Of a DNA stretch of 64,000 nt, positions 25,241 through 36,551 are shown one piece after another. The notes under the pieces were generated by a model. It had not been told where the DNA came from, did no database searches, and saw only the letters and a program-made list of their open reading frames with translations. Each line of letters begins with the position of its first letter. Position 1 is the first letter of the stretch. The stretch is from Serilophus lunatus (Eukaryota > Chordata > Aves > Passeriformes > Eurylaimidae). Position numbers and translations under genes: made by a program. The stretch is from contig VXBA01000674.1 in the NCBI GenBank assembly GCA_013399895.1, positions 62,931 through 126,930 of the forward strand, written 5' to 3'.

Positions 25241-25323
25241 ACTCCCCCACAAAACAAAACCCCCACAGAACAAAACCCCAACAGTCCCCCCCCGCCCCCA
25301 ACAAAACAAAACAAAAAACCCCC
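25241..25323. repeat. C/A-rich low-complexity tract
   Basis: Runs of 4-8 C (25244-25248, 25260-25264, 25276-25279, 25286-25293, 25295-25299, 25319-25323) alternate with A-rich spacers of the type ACAAAACAAAA. The unit CCCCCACAAAACAAAA is loosely repeated. The minus strand therefore has at least five G4+ runs. Confidence 0.85.
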
Positions 25324-25381
25324 ACTCAGTCTGTGAAAATTCTTGTTTGGGAAAATAGCAACTTGCATGTCTATTTATTTA

Positions 25382-25404
25382 CCTTAATTAAATTAATTAA
25401 TTAA
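25382..25404. repeat. (TTAA)-rich self-complementary tract
   Basis: An alternating TTAATTAAATTAATTAAT tract that is nearly perfectly self-complementary. It is a short simple-sequence region with no flanking element. Confidence 0.75.
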
Positions 25405-28243
25405 GCAAGTTTGAAGATTTCATCATTTTACAGGATACAGGTATAAATATCTGGCAAGAAGAGTGTATGTATTAAACTACATCTACTTAGCTAGTAAATA
25501 TTTTGCTGCATTAGTTTGCTCATTCACAAGCAATCAGTTGTGAACTCCAGTGTTGTAACGGGTCCACAGGGAACATTTGTGCTTTGGTTGGCAGTTAGAT
25601 AAAATTCATCAAATTATTTTTCCCCTTCTTCAAGGCTGACATTTCGGAATGTTTTTTTTTTTAAAAAGGTTGTGTGCCAACTGCCAAAGTCAATTAATTA
25701 AATGGCAAATCTGAAACTTGTAGGAGAGGACTATCATTCCCTTTTGCTGTGTGATCTTGGAAATATGAACATTTAATCCACAAAACACATGGTTTACCAG
25801 AGGGTCCTGATCTGCTTGTACTGAAAGTAAAAGCAAAACTCCCTGAGATTTTTTGTGAGATTAGGGATTACCTCAAGAATAAAATTTTACCCTGCATTTT
25901 CCTTCCGCTTTTGATACTTGCTAGTAATAAGAATACCCTTTGAAGTCCTGCTATGCTTGAGAGCTTAAAGGATTCAGCACTTAGTAGGAGGAAGCAGTGT
26001 AAATTTGTGGGCTCATTTTCCATATATTTGAGATACCGCAGATGAAGGCACAATGCATGTTCCCAGAATTTCCTGGCCAAAGAACTCCATCTCAGATCTA
26101 TAAAGGAAGTCAGAGGCAAAATTCAATAGACATGAGCAAGTGGTGATCATACTCCTACATATCATAAGTACTACAAATCTCTCCCCAAAACACACACCTC
26201 TCAAGGAGTGTATATGCCCTCAATGGTAGCAAAGGCAGCCTAGTTTCAAAGATTAGACGGTCCCTTGCTCTTCTGTCTCTCTTACTCTGTTTATCTCTGT
26301 ACATCTTAGTGAATTCCTCATCCTGTGTTTGAAGCTTTATCATCATAAGTTGCTTGGAAATGAGTGCAGTGCACTGACAGTTCTTCAGCTGTTAGCTTTC
26401 TGTCATTACTTTTATATTTGTTTATTTATGTTTTCCCTGCCTGAAAACTGTGGTGCAAACCAGAAGCCCGTATTTTGGGCCCTGTATATGCATGGAATAG
26501 AAACACAGCCCAAAGACAGTATACAAGACAGTAAAAACAGTGAACAGGACAGATGGATTAAGGCAGACAAGATACATGACCTCGTACTCATCTCCCTATG
26601 CCATTTGAAAGTCTTTCATTCTGTATTTTACTATAATTTGAAGTTCAGGACTTGTACCTAGATTTTGGACTTCCTGTTCCCCATTTGTTTCATGAAAGTA
26701 GCTAGTTTTTCTTTAGGAAGATAAAAGCTCCCTAAAGAGGGTGGCTTCCTGAACATCCAGAAATTCATTATGATTTGGTCCCTAGTCTGACAACTCAGCG
26801 TGAGGGGAGCTACAATTCAAGGAAAGGCCCTCTGTAGTAGGACAAATGGTGAAAACTGCTAGGGCCAAGGATGTTTCTTAAATACTGTCCTTGTAGGAAT
26901 GTGGAATCTATATATATTAAGATATGGGAAGCTAATTCTTAGAATTCATAATCTTGTGGCTTCTCCTACCCCTTTGCTTTATATAGCGAATAGAACATCA
27001 GTTCTTTCTCTCAAAGTCCTGTAGGACATTTTTTGGAAATGTCCTGCTCATTCAGATATAGGATATTTTGCAGTAAGGACATCTGATATTTCCCTGTTGA
27101 CATTATTACTCCTTGGGAAATAAACTTACAGATGTGATGGCCCAGGCAGACTAAGGCTCCTAGGTATGAGCAGAAGTGGGAGATCTTCAGCTCTGCTTTT
27201 ATGAGATACTGTTATTGTATTTAAACTTGGAGATAGTTGATATATAATATTAGCAAGAATGCCTTCAGGAAGAAAATAAATTAAGGATGCCAAGCTGTTG
27301 ATAATGCTTGGAGTCAAAGCTACTTTGGATTCCCAGTTTCTCCATACTCTAAAACTGAAATGTTTCTATCTGTGCCTAGAGGAAAATCACTGAGAGGACT
27401 TGGGAAACTTTAGTCTAAACAATTTAAAAGATTCTGATGGGGCACAGGCTAAGCAGTAGTCAGTGAAAGTTTAGAATATTGAATTAAATACTATCTGAAG
27501 CATCTAAAGTGTTGGGTGGGTCTAAAAATCATCTAGTATGTGTTTAAACTTCCTTCCTGTAGGATGGATTTGCTGATATTTATTTATCTCGGGGCAATGT
27601 TTGGCAGTGAAATATGTCGAGCACTCACTTATTACAGTAATAACTGTACCATATATGGACTTGAAGAGATAGAAAAGGTGTTTTAAATGGCTTGCAAAAT
27701 TCAGCAGAGAACAAATCTCATTAATATTTCTAGGTGATCACTAGATTACCAAGTTGCTTTTAGCCAATATTGGGTGATTATCTGTGCTGTTCGTGTGCAA
27801 AATGCGTCTTTCTCCCTGTAATACGTGAATCCAGTTTTCCAAGAGGTAGTTAAATGTGGAAGAACTAAACATCCTACATTTTTCCACCTAAAGTTATCTC
27901 AGGATTGCTCCATCAGTAGCCTTGTCCACAGGAGCTCCAAAGTTTCCTGCTATGACTGTTTGGCTGCTGCAATTATCAGATCTGCTTTTGGCAGCTTTCC
28001 CCTCAACCTGCTGATTAGCTAATGTGTGGTTACTAATACAATATGGGAAATTGGTGTAAACGAGGAAGCAAAAGATTTATTAATTTCATGTGCTAATTAC
28101 TGTTTGCAATATAATTATCAATACTGTAAAAAGAAATCTGGCTTAAGAAATAGCCAGGTTCCTATGTTTTGTGAAATGAGGCACAAGAATTTTTTGCAGT
28201 AAACAGGTGTATTTTCCCCTTGATACATATATATAATTTTCAT
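25405..28243. other. Unique DNA, possibly containing conserved non-coding segments
   Basis: No gene is recognised. Two segments look like candidate conserved non-coding elements from motif density: 25605-25720 (CAATTAATTAAATGGC near its end) and 27690-28140 (several TAATTA/AATTAT-type homeodomain cores and a GTAAACG forkhead-like core). This reading is by appearance, and conservation was not tested. Confidence 0.35.
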
Positions 28244-28345
28244 TAGATTCACAGATTTCAAAGGCAGAAAATAGATCATTAGAGCATGTTGTCTAACTAC
28301 CTGTAAAACTCGGGATACAGAATTTCATCTAGCTACCTTGTATCA
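28244..28345 (-). repeat. Old CR1 3' end, minus strand
   Basis: The plus strand reads 'TAGATTCACAGATTTCAAAG', 'GATCATTAGAGCATGTTGTC' and 'TAACTACCTGTAAAACTCGG'. It follows closely the inverted 3' end of an older sauropsid CR1 group (attcatagattccaaggccagaagggaccattgtgatcatctagtctgacctcctgtataacacagg). It is more diverged than the 50-59 kb CR1 ends. Confidence 0.65.
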
Positions 28346-28374
28346 AAGTTAATAGAAAACAGGAGCTGTATCCT

Positions 28375-28470
28375 GACCTGGATTTACAGCAGTTTTACTC
28401 CACTAAACTGGAATAATGGTGATTTATACCAGCTGAGAAATTGGCAGTAGACTTAAATGACAATGGATTT
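28375..28470. repeat. Ancient palindromic amniote repeat
   Basis: 'CTGGATTTACAGCAGTTTTA', then 'CTCCACTAAACTGGAATAAT', then 'GATTTATACCAGCTGAG' follow a palindromic repeat widespread in turtles and crocodilians (…tttacaccagtgtaactgag… mirrored around ccattgacttcaatgg). It shares the exact 10-mer CTGGAATAAT with the copy at 34221. It is probably a decayed non-autonomous DNA transposon; the family name is unknown to me. Confidence 0.5.
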
Positions 28471-31416
28471 CTTTTGCATAAACCTAAATGAAAATGATCA
28501 CTTATATTTTCATAGCCATGTTGAAAGTATCTTGCTGGAAGTGAGTTTTTGAAAAGTATTTTAAGCTTTAGAAGAAAATGAGTTTTTTTCCCCCAACATT
28601 TATGGGATGACTGTGTTCCCCGTTGTAATTTAAATTTGTCCCTTCACTGAAGAAAAGGTATAAATTTTGCAGAAAAGAAAAAAAGTTTCTCTTTAAATTG
28701 AAATCTGTGCCAAGATTCTTATTTGTAATTAATTCATACCGTAGTATTTTAGTGAGGGGAGAACAAAATAAGGTAATAAAAACCTGAATATCCTCAGAGC
28801 CAAGAGGAACTTGAACTCAAAGGTTCAAAGATTAAAACCCTCAAGAACTGAAAAATAGTCTGTGATTTCTTTCATTAGGTTCTATATTTGGCAAAACAAA
28901 ATGTCTCATCACTCTTTTGTAGCCATCTGTTTGTGTGTGTGGATGATGTTATTATATTTATAGCAGATACAGTCTTATCATTTAGCTACAGATTGAATTC
29001 TACCTGCTCAGAGCTACAGGATTTAAGAATGCACTCAGACAATATTGACATAGCCAACGCCATAACTTCCTGAAATCTACACAGAAACTGAGACTTTGTG
29101 CACACCAAAGCTGGACAAAAAATTTCCTTCCTGCTCCCCTAAACCAGGAGAGAGTGTTTAAAGGAAAATACTGGTGTGGGAGAATATCCTTCAGATTCTC
29201 AGTAAATATCTGTCAGTTCTGTCTCAGGAGAAGGTGTTTAGTGATACAGAAATCTGTGACTATCTCATCAACATGTAGAATATATAGAAAGGAAGGCAGC
29301 TTCATATTAAAGTAGCTTACGTGGATAGTAAACAGGGAGAATCTTGTCTCATAATAATCCCATTCTCAATGATAATAAACCAACTGCTGGTTTGGCTGAT
29401 GAACAGTTTAAGGTGCTTTATATTTTCTTAAGAAAACCTAAATAGAATACACATTTTAATAGATCTCCTACACTTTTTTCCCTGAATGTTTTTCTCCTTC
29501 AGAGGTGGAAGTCTGTTTCAACCTATCTCAGCACATTTTGATGGCACTGTGACATGGAGAAAAAAATGATAATTTACTGCACAAGTAAACATCAGAAGAC
29601 ATGGTCTGAGGCTTGCAAATCAATTTTCTCTCTCTCTTTGTACTTTAAACAGGACTAGAAGAGCCAATCCCTTCTTCAAAAGCAAGGTTTCTTTTTGTCC
29701 CTTATCCAGAAGGATTTAAGTGTTCACTATCCTTTAGGAAATCCTCCATTAACTCCATTGTACCACTAAGTATGTGGTAGCATCACACTCGCCTACAAAG
29801 CATGTAGCAACATTGTATGCTTTAGCCTGTTGCAAACAGCTGTCTCATGAGAAACATTCAGCTGCTGAACTGTTCTTCCCACAACATCTAGACCTAAAGT
29901 TCATTCAGCACTCTGTAAGAATATTGAGAAAAAAAATTAATGAATATCTGTCTTATGCAGCCAGGTGAAACAAACAAGCTATCAGTGATATCTTAAATAG
30001 CCTTCATTTATGAACATCAGACCATTTGCTTATGTTAGATAGTCCTGTATAATGGGTCCTCAGGATGAAATACTAGGAACAGTGGCTTGTGAAGAACAGC
30101 CCTTTGCAGCACTGTACCAAGTACAGTGATGTCCTGCAGCATGCAGAGGCCGCTGCTCCTTCTCATCCTGCCTCATTATATATACCATCTTCTGCCCAAA
30201 GATGTGTGTAGCATTTGACAGCATATTTTCATTATAAGGAAAGACAAGACAAGAAATTAGTGCCTTGGAGAAGCCAGACAAAAGAAGCTCTGACTTCTGA
30301 GGTCTGAACTATGTACTGTGAATAACTTGTTATGATCCTGTGTTGTTTATTGCTTGGTTCAGCCCTACAGTTCTCAGGCCACTAGAGTGACCTCCATAAA
30401 ACTTAAAAATACTGTTTTCCAAAGGCTGAATTTAGGCTTTTATCATCAAAAAATGGCTGTGGTTTATTGTTTTGTCAAATTAAATTCAGCTTCAGTAAAC
30501 ATGGCATGAAGTCTCTATAGTACAGCCTTGAGCCCAGTCATATATAAATACTGATAATATAAAATTCTGACCATTGTAAGGGTATTGCATTCACAGAAGC
30601 TTTGCACTTTCCATCTGGTGATAAAACACCAGCCTGGATATAGTTTCATTTTGTCATTTACTTGTGGAGTACTTCCTTCCCACACTAAAATTAAAATTTA
30701 AAAGACTTTCACTTTTGGGGAAAAAAGCATCATTGAAGAGAAATTCTCCCTGGCAAATTAATAGATAAGGTCTGCTGTGCTAACTCAAAAGCAGGCAAAA
30801 GGTATAAATTGAATCTCTTTATCACAGTTGAGTCATTTTTCTAAACTGGGAAAGGAATATAGAATGGAATATATAGGACAGATTCTCTTGCAGAAAGTGG
30901 TTTTAAACTTTAGAAGATCTGTAACTAATATTGGGAATGGTAATAAATGACAGTCTTCTCTTTTAGATTATGTAGCATTTATTACATTCTACAGGGACTT
31001 TATGGAGACTCTCAAGGAATTAAAGTTATATTTATGATAAAAACACGGAGCTGCTTCTAAATAGCATTTTCATCACATTTACTGTTGCCTAGATAACAGG
31101 CATATCTCTTTGAGCACCTCTATTCTGGTTTAGCACTACAGCTTGCAAATTAATACAGTCATTATAAGACAGCAAAGCTATATCACTTACCATTTCATTA
31201 TTGTTCAAGTCAAAATCCATATTTTTTCAGTTTTCCCTAGGGTTGCAAACTGGATAGGGAAATGTTATCATCTTGCAGAATAATCTCTCAAGACTCACTC
31301 TCTTTGGTGTTAAGAGGAGCTGTTAATCATATTACAATAATTTTCATATTAATAGGTCCTATGTAAAGACAGAGTTAATGCGTTCCTTCTACATTCAATC
31401 CTCCAACAGAGTTTTT
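28471..31416. other. Unique AT-rich non-coding DNA
   Basis: No gene or repeat family is recognised. Open frames stay at or below about 73 codons. The sequence is AT-rich throughout without long simple repeats. Confidence 0.5.
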
Positions 31417-31476
31417 TATATATACACGTGTTTATATATATGTGTGTGTGTATATATATATATACATATATATAAA
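31417..31476. repeat. TA/TG-rich microsatellite
   Basis: A compound tract of TATATA, ACACG, TTTATATATA, TGTGTGTG and (TA)n that ends in TATATAAATGG. It is an imperfect dinucleotide region. Confidence 0.85.
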
Positions 31477-33756
31477 TGGGCTCAGAACTAGATTAGCACA
31501 AAAGATATCACGTCCTACTCAGTATATGAATCAGGGTCAAATCAACAGCAAACCCTTACATTTTTAATCAAAATGGCAATCTGTCATCCCTAAGAGAGTT
31601 AGGTAATGTTTAAGTGAATAACATGAATACATACCATGTTTTAATGGGAGAACTTACTGCAGCACAGGAAAACATTCCACAGGATATCTAGCAGATACTT
31701 TAGTCCTTACATGAGAAGCTGTGATACTACAGCATGCATATCCACTCTAAACCAAAAATCATCTTTAGACCTGAATGGGTTTTTTTGTGATCTTTTCACA
31801 TACTGTAATTTTCTGAAAGCTCATCTAACATTCTACACTTATTAATGTAATGCTATTTAAACTCAGAGCATTTTCTGATATTTTTCCTTTTTTTCCATTC
31901 TGCTAACCTGAGTAATGAGGTCTGTTCAGAAGAACTTGAGTGGGAATTTCAGGAGCTGGCCAAAGGGTCAAGTGTTGGCCTAATTTTCAACAGCCTGAAT
32001 GTGAAAAAAAGGTGGGTCAGGAATGCAGAGACATGTGGGAGACCTGGCTTTGCTATGCTGCTACTCCGCCCCTGCCCTGCCCTGGCTGAGTGGGAAGCTG
32101 CTTTGCGTGGGGGCCTGAGCACTGTTCTGGTGTCGTGGCTAATAAGCCACACGGAGAACAGAATTGAGACCTGGAGTACAGTGCTGACTTAATGTGGCAG
32201 TCTGGCTTCTGGAGACAGTCAGCTGAGCCTATGAAGGAGCCCAGTGCCTCTTCTTCAGCAGTGTGGGAAGATGATGCCTTGGTAAACCTTCACTTTTTGT
32301 CATCATCCACTCTCCTTTTGCTAAGCTCTCTTACCGTAATGTTGCCATCTCTTTCAATATGTCCTTCATTGTTCTCCCCTCTATTATTCCCAAGGGGTCT
32401 GATTAAAATCAGTGAAAAGCTGTCTTGGATTTTACTGGCTTTGATAGTCTGTCTCTGCTCCTTAATTTGCCTTTCTCCTCTGTTTTTAACTGCTTTCTGT
32501 TTAGACTCACTTCTCCTGTGTTCTAAACGTCCCACATCTTCCCTCACTTTTGTGTAATTTTATTCCTATTCCTGACCTGCTCAACAACTGTTAAATTACT
32601 TAGGCAGTGAGTAAAATGTAGATTAAAGAAGTTCTTTCAGCTTTCAGCTAAAATGTGTTGACAAGACTCACAAGAGGCCTAGAGGAGACATGGGAGAGTA
32701 GCATCATTTTGGGAGAAGAAAAGCTAGAAAAATAATTCTTGCCAGATCTGAGGTCTCCATGATTCTGTAGTAGCACTTCTGGATGGTTTAATGAGGACAT
32801 GAGTCCACTAGCAGTGTGTAGAAACAGTTTTAATTTGCGATCATTTAAACACTTGTTTAACAAAATTTAAGGCAGCTGGAATTGGGTTCTGTCTGCAATA
32901 TACTAGTGTAAATCAAAAGTAATGTTATTCAGACTTATGTTCTTCTTGAATAGCAGCACTTTAACAGAAATCATATTCTAACGCACTCCTGAATTTCAGA
33001 TATTATACTGTATTTCCATTTATAACCTGACATAATTCCCACACAGCATATGGTATTAATCTGGTGTAAACACCATGTTATGATGACACTCAAACACATA
33101 CAGCTGACATGAAAATGTCTTCAAGTACAATATTTCCAAAAGCAATTATGTCTATATGGTTAGTAGTTAACTTGTTGTGTGAATTTTTATTTCTTATTCA
33201 TATGTACATGAAGGTACATGGGATGAAACTTTACGTATAAAAAAAGGAGATATTTTCAATATCAAAGTGAGAAAAAGATCAGGATGGTCTACTTATTTTG
33301 GCCTGTCAGGTTTTCATAAGGAAATCTCATCTTCATGTGAACATTGTGTTCTTATACTGTTGGAATTTCCATTTGTTTGCATTAGAGGATGCATAGAGAT
33401 CAGCTCGAGGAATACAGTGACACAAAGAGAAACTGATGACATTTTTGTAAGAGAAAATCAGCTCCAAGATAAGTATTCAGGGAAATTTTGCAATTCTCAG
33501 AGAAGGCAGTACTGTTCTTTATGTGTATATGCCCCAGACATCGAGCTCTGCTGGCATTTTCCATAGTTCTCTGATGAGAGTGATGGGAGATCAGCACCCC
33601 TTGTCCAGGTATCAGATGCCTATGTGAAAGCCTTAAACAGATTGCCTAACACTGGAGTTGGGCCAATCATTTTGTTGAAAGGGGATAAATAAAAGCATGT
33701 CTTTTGGAAAGTAAACGCTTATGAATGGCAGTATTTTTGCTTGAACACTTGCCAGT
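31477..33756. other. Unique DNA with a locally GC-richer patch
   Basis: Between about 32030 and 32260 GC content rises and a few CpGs appear ('CTCCGCCCCTGCCC', 'TTTGCGTGGGGG', 'GTGTCGTGG'). The patch is far too short and CpG-poor to call a CpG island. A plus-strand open frame of 121 codons (32192-32557) is pyrimidine- and leucine/serine-rich without domains. The block 'GTGGGAGACCTGGCTTTGCT' faintly resembles a tRNA-derived SINE. Confidence 0.4.
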
Positions 33757-33832
33757 AGGGCCAGATTCACAGCTAGTGTAAACTTTTTTTGTGACATTGA
33801 GTTGACATCAGTTTGAGATAAATTCATTTATT
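33757..33832. repeat. Ancient palindromic amniote repeat
   Basis: 'GGGCCAGATTCACAGCTAGT' followed by GTAAAC and then 'GACATTGAGTTGACATCAG' resembles ggccagattctcagctggtgtaaat…ccattgatgtcaatgg. The 10-mer CTAGTGTAAA (33773-33782) occurs in exact inverted form at 34242-34251, in another copy of the same kind of repeat. Confidence 0.45.
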
Positions 33833-34204
33833 AGGATGAAATACAGCTTTTCCACAGATTGTTCCCAGCTCCACCTGCTACTCACACTTTCAAAATTTTT
33901 AGCCTTTCCTAGCCCCTTTTTTTCTTCCTGAGGATCCTTTCTTAAATATATTCCTTAGACAAACTAAGGCAACCTCAGTATCACATTCTCATAACAGAAA
34001 GGAACTGCTTAACAACAAGCTCTGTACTCGTTAGCTTCAGTATAAATCAGCAATGACTTTATTTTTATTACCTCATACTTGCACTACAGTGAATAACAGT
34101 ATGTTAAGCTGTTGATGGCCTTATAAAGTGAGCATTTCCATCCCATCGCTATTATCTGATTCAATATCTTAATTTTAAAAAGGAGGCAGCTAAAAAAATT
34201 GTAA

Positions 34205-34305
34205 GGAGGCAAGTGTAAATCTGGAATAATTCAACTGAAAATTTACACTAGTGTGACTAACAGCTGAATTTAGCCCACTTGGTTGAATTCCTTTTAATGG
34301 TTTCT
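34205..34305. repeat. Ancient palindromic amniote repeat
   Basis: 'GTGTAAATCTGGAATAATTC', 'ATTTACACTAGTGTGACTAA' and 'CAGCTGAATTTAGCCC' follow the palindromic repeat consensus (aatctggagtaactccattga…tttacaccagtgtaactgagagcagaatttggccc). It shares exact 10-mers with the copies at 28408 and, inverted, at 33773. This is one of the better-preserved copies here. Confidence 0.5.
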
Positions 34306-35204
34306 GCATGTTCAAGCATCCACTGGAGATTAGATGGAAACCAGCAGACTTGCCGTTATCTGCGATTCGAGCAGGACACCAGGGGTGAAAGGGTAATGCA
34401 TTATCACACTGTGCCACCTGGCCCATCCAACACAATTTGAGCAACCATAATTGTATTGATTACTTCTTGTGCTCATGACTAATGACCTCTAGCTGCAACC
34501 TTGCATTTTCTAAATCTTTTATATTCTGGTTTAATAATAAGATTTGATTAAAAATTGCCATTAGCCAATGCCAATGATTAGTCAGCAAGACTCAATGCCG
34601 CCAAGATCCAATGAGTTTCATTATTCTGGAATTAAAAAGCACAGAGAACTTCTCTGGGTTAATAATACAATGATTCTGTTTCAATCAGGAATGAAAGAAA
34701 ACAACTCTAATATACAAGTGCAGCAAAATGTATGGCTATTACTAGTAGCCACATTTTACAGAGATGTATTTGAAGAATAAAAGTGATTTTTTCACAGATG
34801 GTGGGTGCAATTTGCTTTTTCTTTTTATATTTGATTGGAAAGTCAGTGTCAGATGGTGTATGAGGGGGCAATTTCCAAAGGAAAATAATTCCCTTTGATG
34901 CAACAAGAATATGGGGTTTATTCAGATTCTCCATAAGCATCCGTGCCACAACAAAACAACGAAAAGTGTATGTCGGCAAAAATGATTGGTGATGGATTTG
35001 GAAATGACAAAGGGTTTGTGCATGTTATTTACCTGCTGGAAATATATTAACCTATGTTGTTTTTTTTAAAAAAATTATGACAATATTTAAACAAAAGGAC
35101 ATGTTGTTATGACATCTTCTGAGGAAAATAAAAAAGCATGCCACCTTCTTTAAAGAAGGTAAAATATTTAAATGCATACTAATTTTTACACATGTAGCTG
35201 AATT
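34306..35204. other. Unique DNA; candidate regulatory cluster
   Basis: No gene is recognised. From 34445 to 34640 the sequence is dense in TAATTG/GATTA-type cores and carries three CCAAT pentamers (34565, 34571 and 34608) within 48 bases. That gives it the look of a conserved enhancer-like element, but conservation was not tested. Confidence 0.35.
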
Positions 35205-35280
35205 CTGCTGAAGAGTGTTTGGCTAAGGAGAAACTTAAGCATTTGCCTAAGAGCTCTGCTGAATCTGAATTGAGGCCTTG
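35205..35280 (+). repeat. Ancient sauropsid repeat fragment
   Basis: 'GAGAAACTTAAGCATTTGCC' followed by TAAGAGC and 'TCTGCTGAATCTGAATTGAG' matches the right arm of an old repeat with the consensus aacttaagcatttgcttaagtgctttgctgaatcggggcc. A second relative lies at 38300. Confidence 0.45.
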
Positions 35281-35334
35281 GTATTTCTGAACTTGGGGTG
35301 CACTAGAGGAGATGCTTTATGGGGTAAACATCTG

Positions 35335-35450
35335 CTGCAGGATGTGGTGTTCCCTCAGATCTCATTGAAGCTGACTGAAGGACTGGGTGACATTGAAGTC
35401 AGTAAACACTGAGAGTGCTCAGCACCTTTCAGGTTCAGATCTCTAAATAA
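35335..35450 (-). repeat. Ancient sauropsid repeat fragment
   Basis: 'GACATTGAAGTCAGTAAACA', 'CTGAGAGTGCTCAGCACC' and 'TTTCAGGTTCAGATCTC' follow the inverse of a repeat with gctcagcacctctcaggatcaggcc. It is related to the piece at 10560-10720, which reads the other strand. Together with 35205-35280 it suggests a composite old insertion region directly left of the solo LTR. Confidence 0.5.
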
Positions 35451-36063
35451 TAAAAGACCCTTGAGACACAGTAAAAGCATTTTCTCCTTGTCACACAGGA
35501 GCAGGAAAGCAGTCCTGTTTCACTTTCATCCTCTAGAAAACAAGCTCTGTCCCAAATATGGGTCTTGTAATATTTTTAGGGTATTTGAATAAAGAAACGC
35601 CTTTTTTAAATATTGCATACATAAAATCTTGTATTGGGTTTGCATGGCAAGGGTTTGGTAGTGGGGGAGACTACTTTTGTGAGAAGCTACCAGAAGCTTC
35701 CCCCATGTCTGACAGAACCAATGTCAGCTGGCTCCAAGACAGACCCACGGCTGGCCAAGGCTGAGCCCATCAGTGATGGTGATGGAGGCTCAGGGGTGAT
35801 AAAGTGAAGAAGTGGGAAAAAACCCCACCAAATTGGGATGCAACAGCTGATGGACAGAGGAGTGAGAATATGTGAGAGGAACAACCCAGCATATGCCAAG
35901 GTCAGTGCAGGTGGGGGAGGAGGTGCTCCAGGCACGCAGCTGAGTGGGGCAGGCTGTACCCCTGGAGTGCATGGAGGGTTCACAGTGGAGCAGGGATCCA
36001 CTTGCAGCTCATGGAGAACGAGGAGATACCTGAAGGAGAATGTGACCCCATGGGAAACCAGCG

Positions 36064-36310
36064 CTGGAGCAGACTCTATCAGGAGCTGTGTCCCTGTAAA
36101 GAGAGCAGCTCACACTATAGCAGTTTTGCTGGCAGGACTCGTGGCCCTGCAGGGAAGCTACACTGGAGCAGCCTGTTCCTGAAGGACTGCACCCTGTGGG
36201 AGGGAGCCGCGTTGGAGCAATTCGTAAAGAGCTGTAGTGCATGGGAAGGACTCAAAAATAAGTTAGTGAAGATTGTATCCTATGGGAGGCACCATACTCT
36301 GGAACAGCGG
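36064..36310 (+). repeat. Degenerate ~50-bp tandem repeats inside the LTR
   Basis: A unit around CTGGAGCAG…GACTGCA…CCTGTGGGAGGGA recurs, with its CTGGAGCAG-like core at 36064, 36163, 36213 and 36299. The spacings are about 50 bases or near-multiples of that. Because the unit is close to a multiple of three, the plus frame stays open and gives a weakly repetitive 145-codon frame. The units are diverged from each other. Confidence 0.55.
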
Positions 36311-36496
36311 AAGAGCATTAGGCGTCCTGCCCCTGACGAAGAAAGAGCAGCAGAGACTTGTGAACTGACTGCAGCCCCCACTCCCCATCCCTGTACACTG
36401 CTGGGATGGAGGAGGGAGAGAAATCAGGAGAGATGCTGATTCTGGGAAGGAGGGAGGGTTGCAGGAGGGAATTTATTTCTTGCTGGTTTGATTTGT

Positions 36497-36502
36497 AATA
36501 AA
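36497..36502 (+). promoter_or_regulatory. Polyadenylation signal of the solo LTR
   Basis: AATAAA in the context GTAATAAATTAAAC, followed by a GT-rich stretch (GTGGAGTCTGTTTTG). It is the expected R-region signal and supports the plus orientation of the LTR. Confidence 0.7.
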
Positions 36503-36551
36503 TTAAACTAATTTCCCAAAGTGGAGTCTGTTTTGCCCATGATGTTAAGTG

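Noticed and set aside
32030..32260. GC-richer patch as a CpG island or promoter
   Set aside because: Only a handful of CpGs over about 230 bases, no TATA or initiator arrangement, and no exon downstream.
34360..34400. tRNA-like T-arm text (GATTCGAGCAGG)
   Set aside because: No matching A-box, no cloverleaf and no anticodon stem can be drawn around it.
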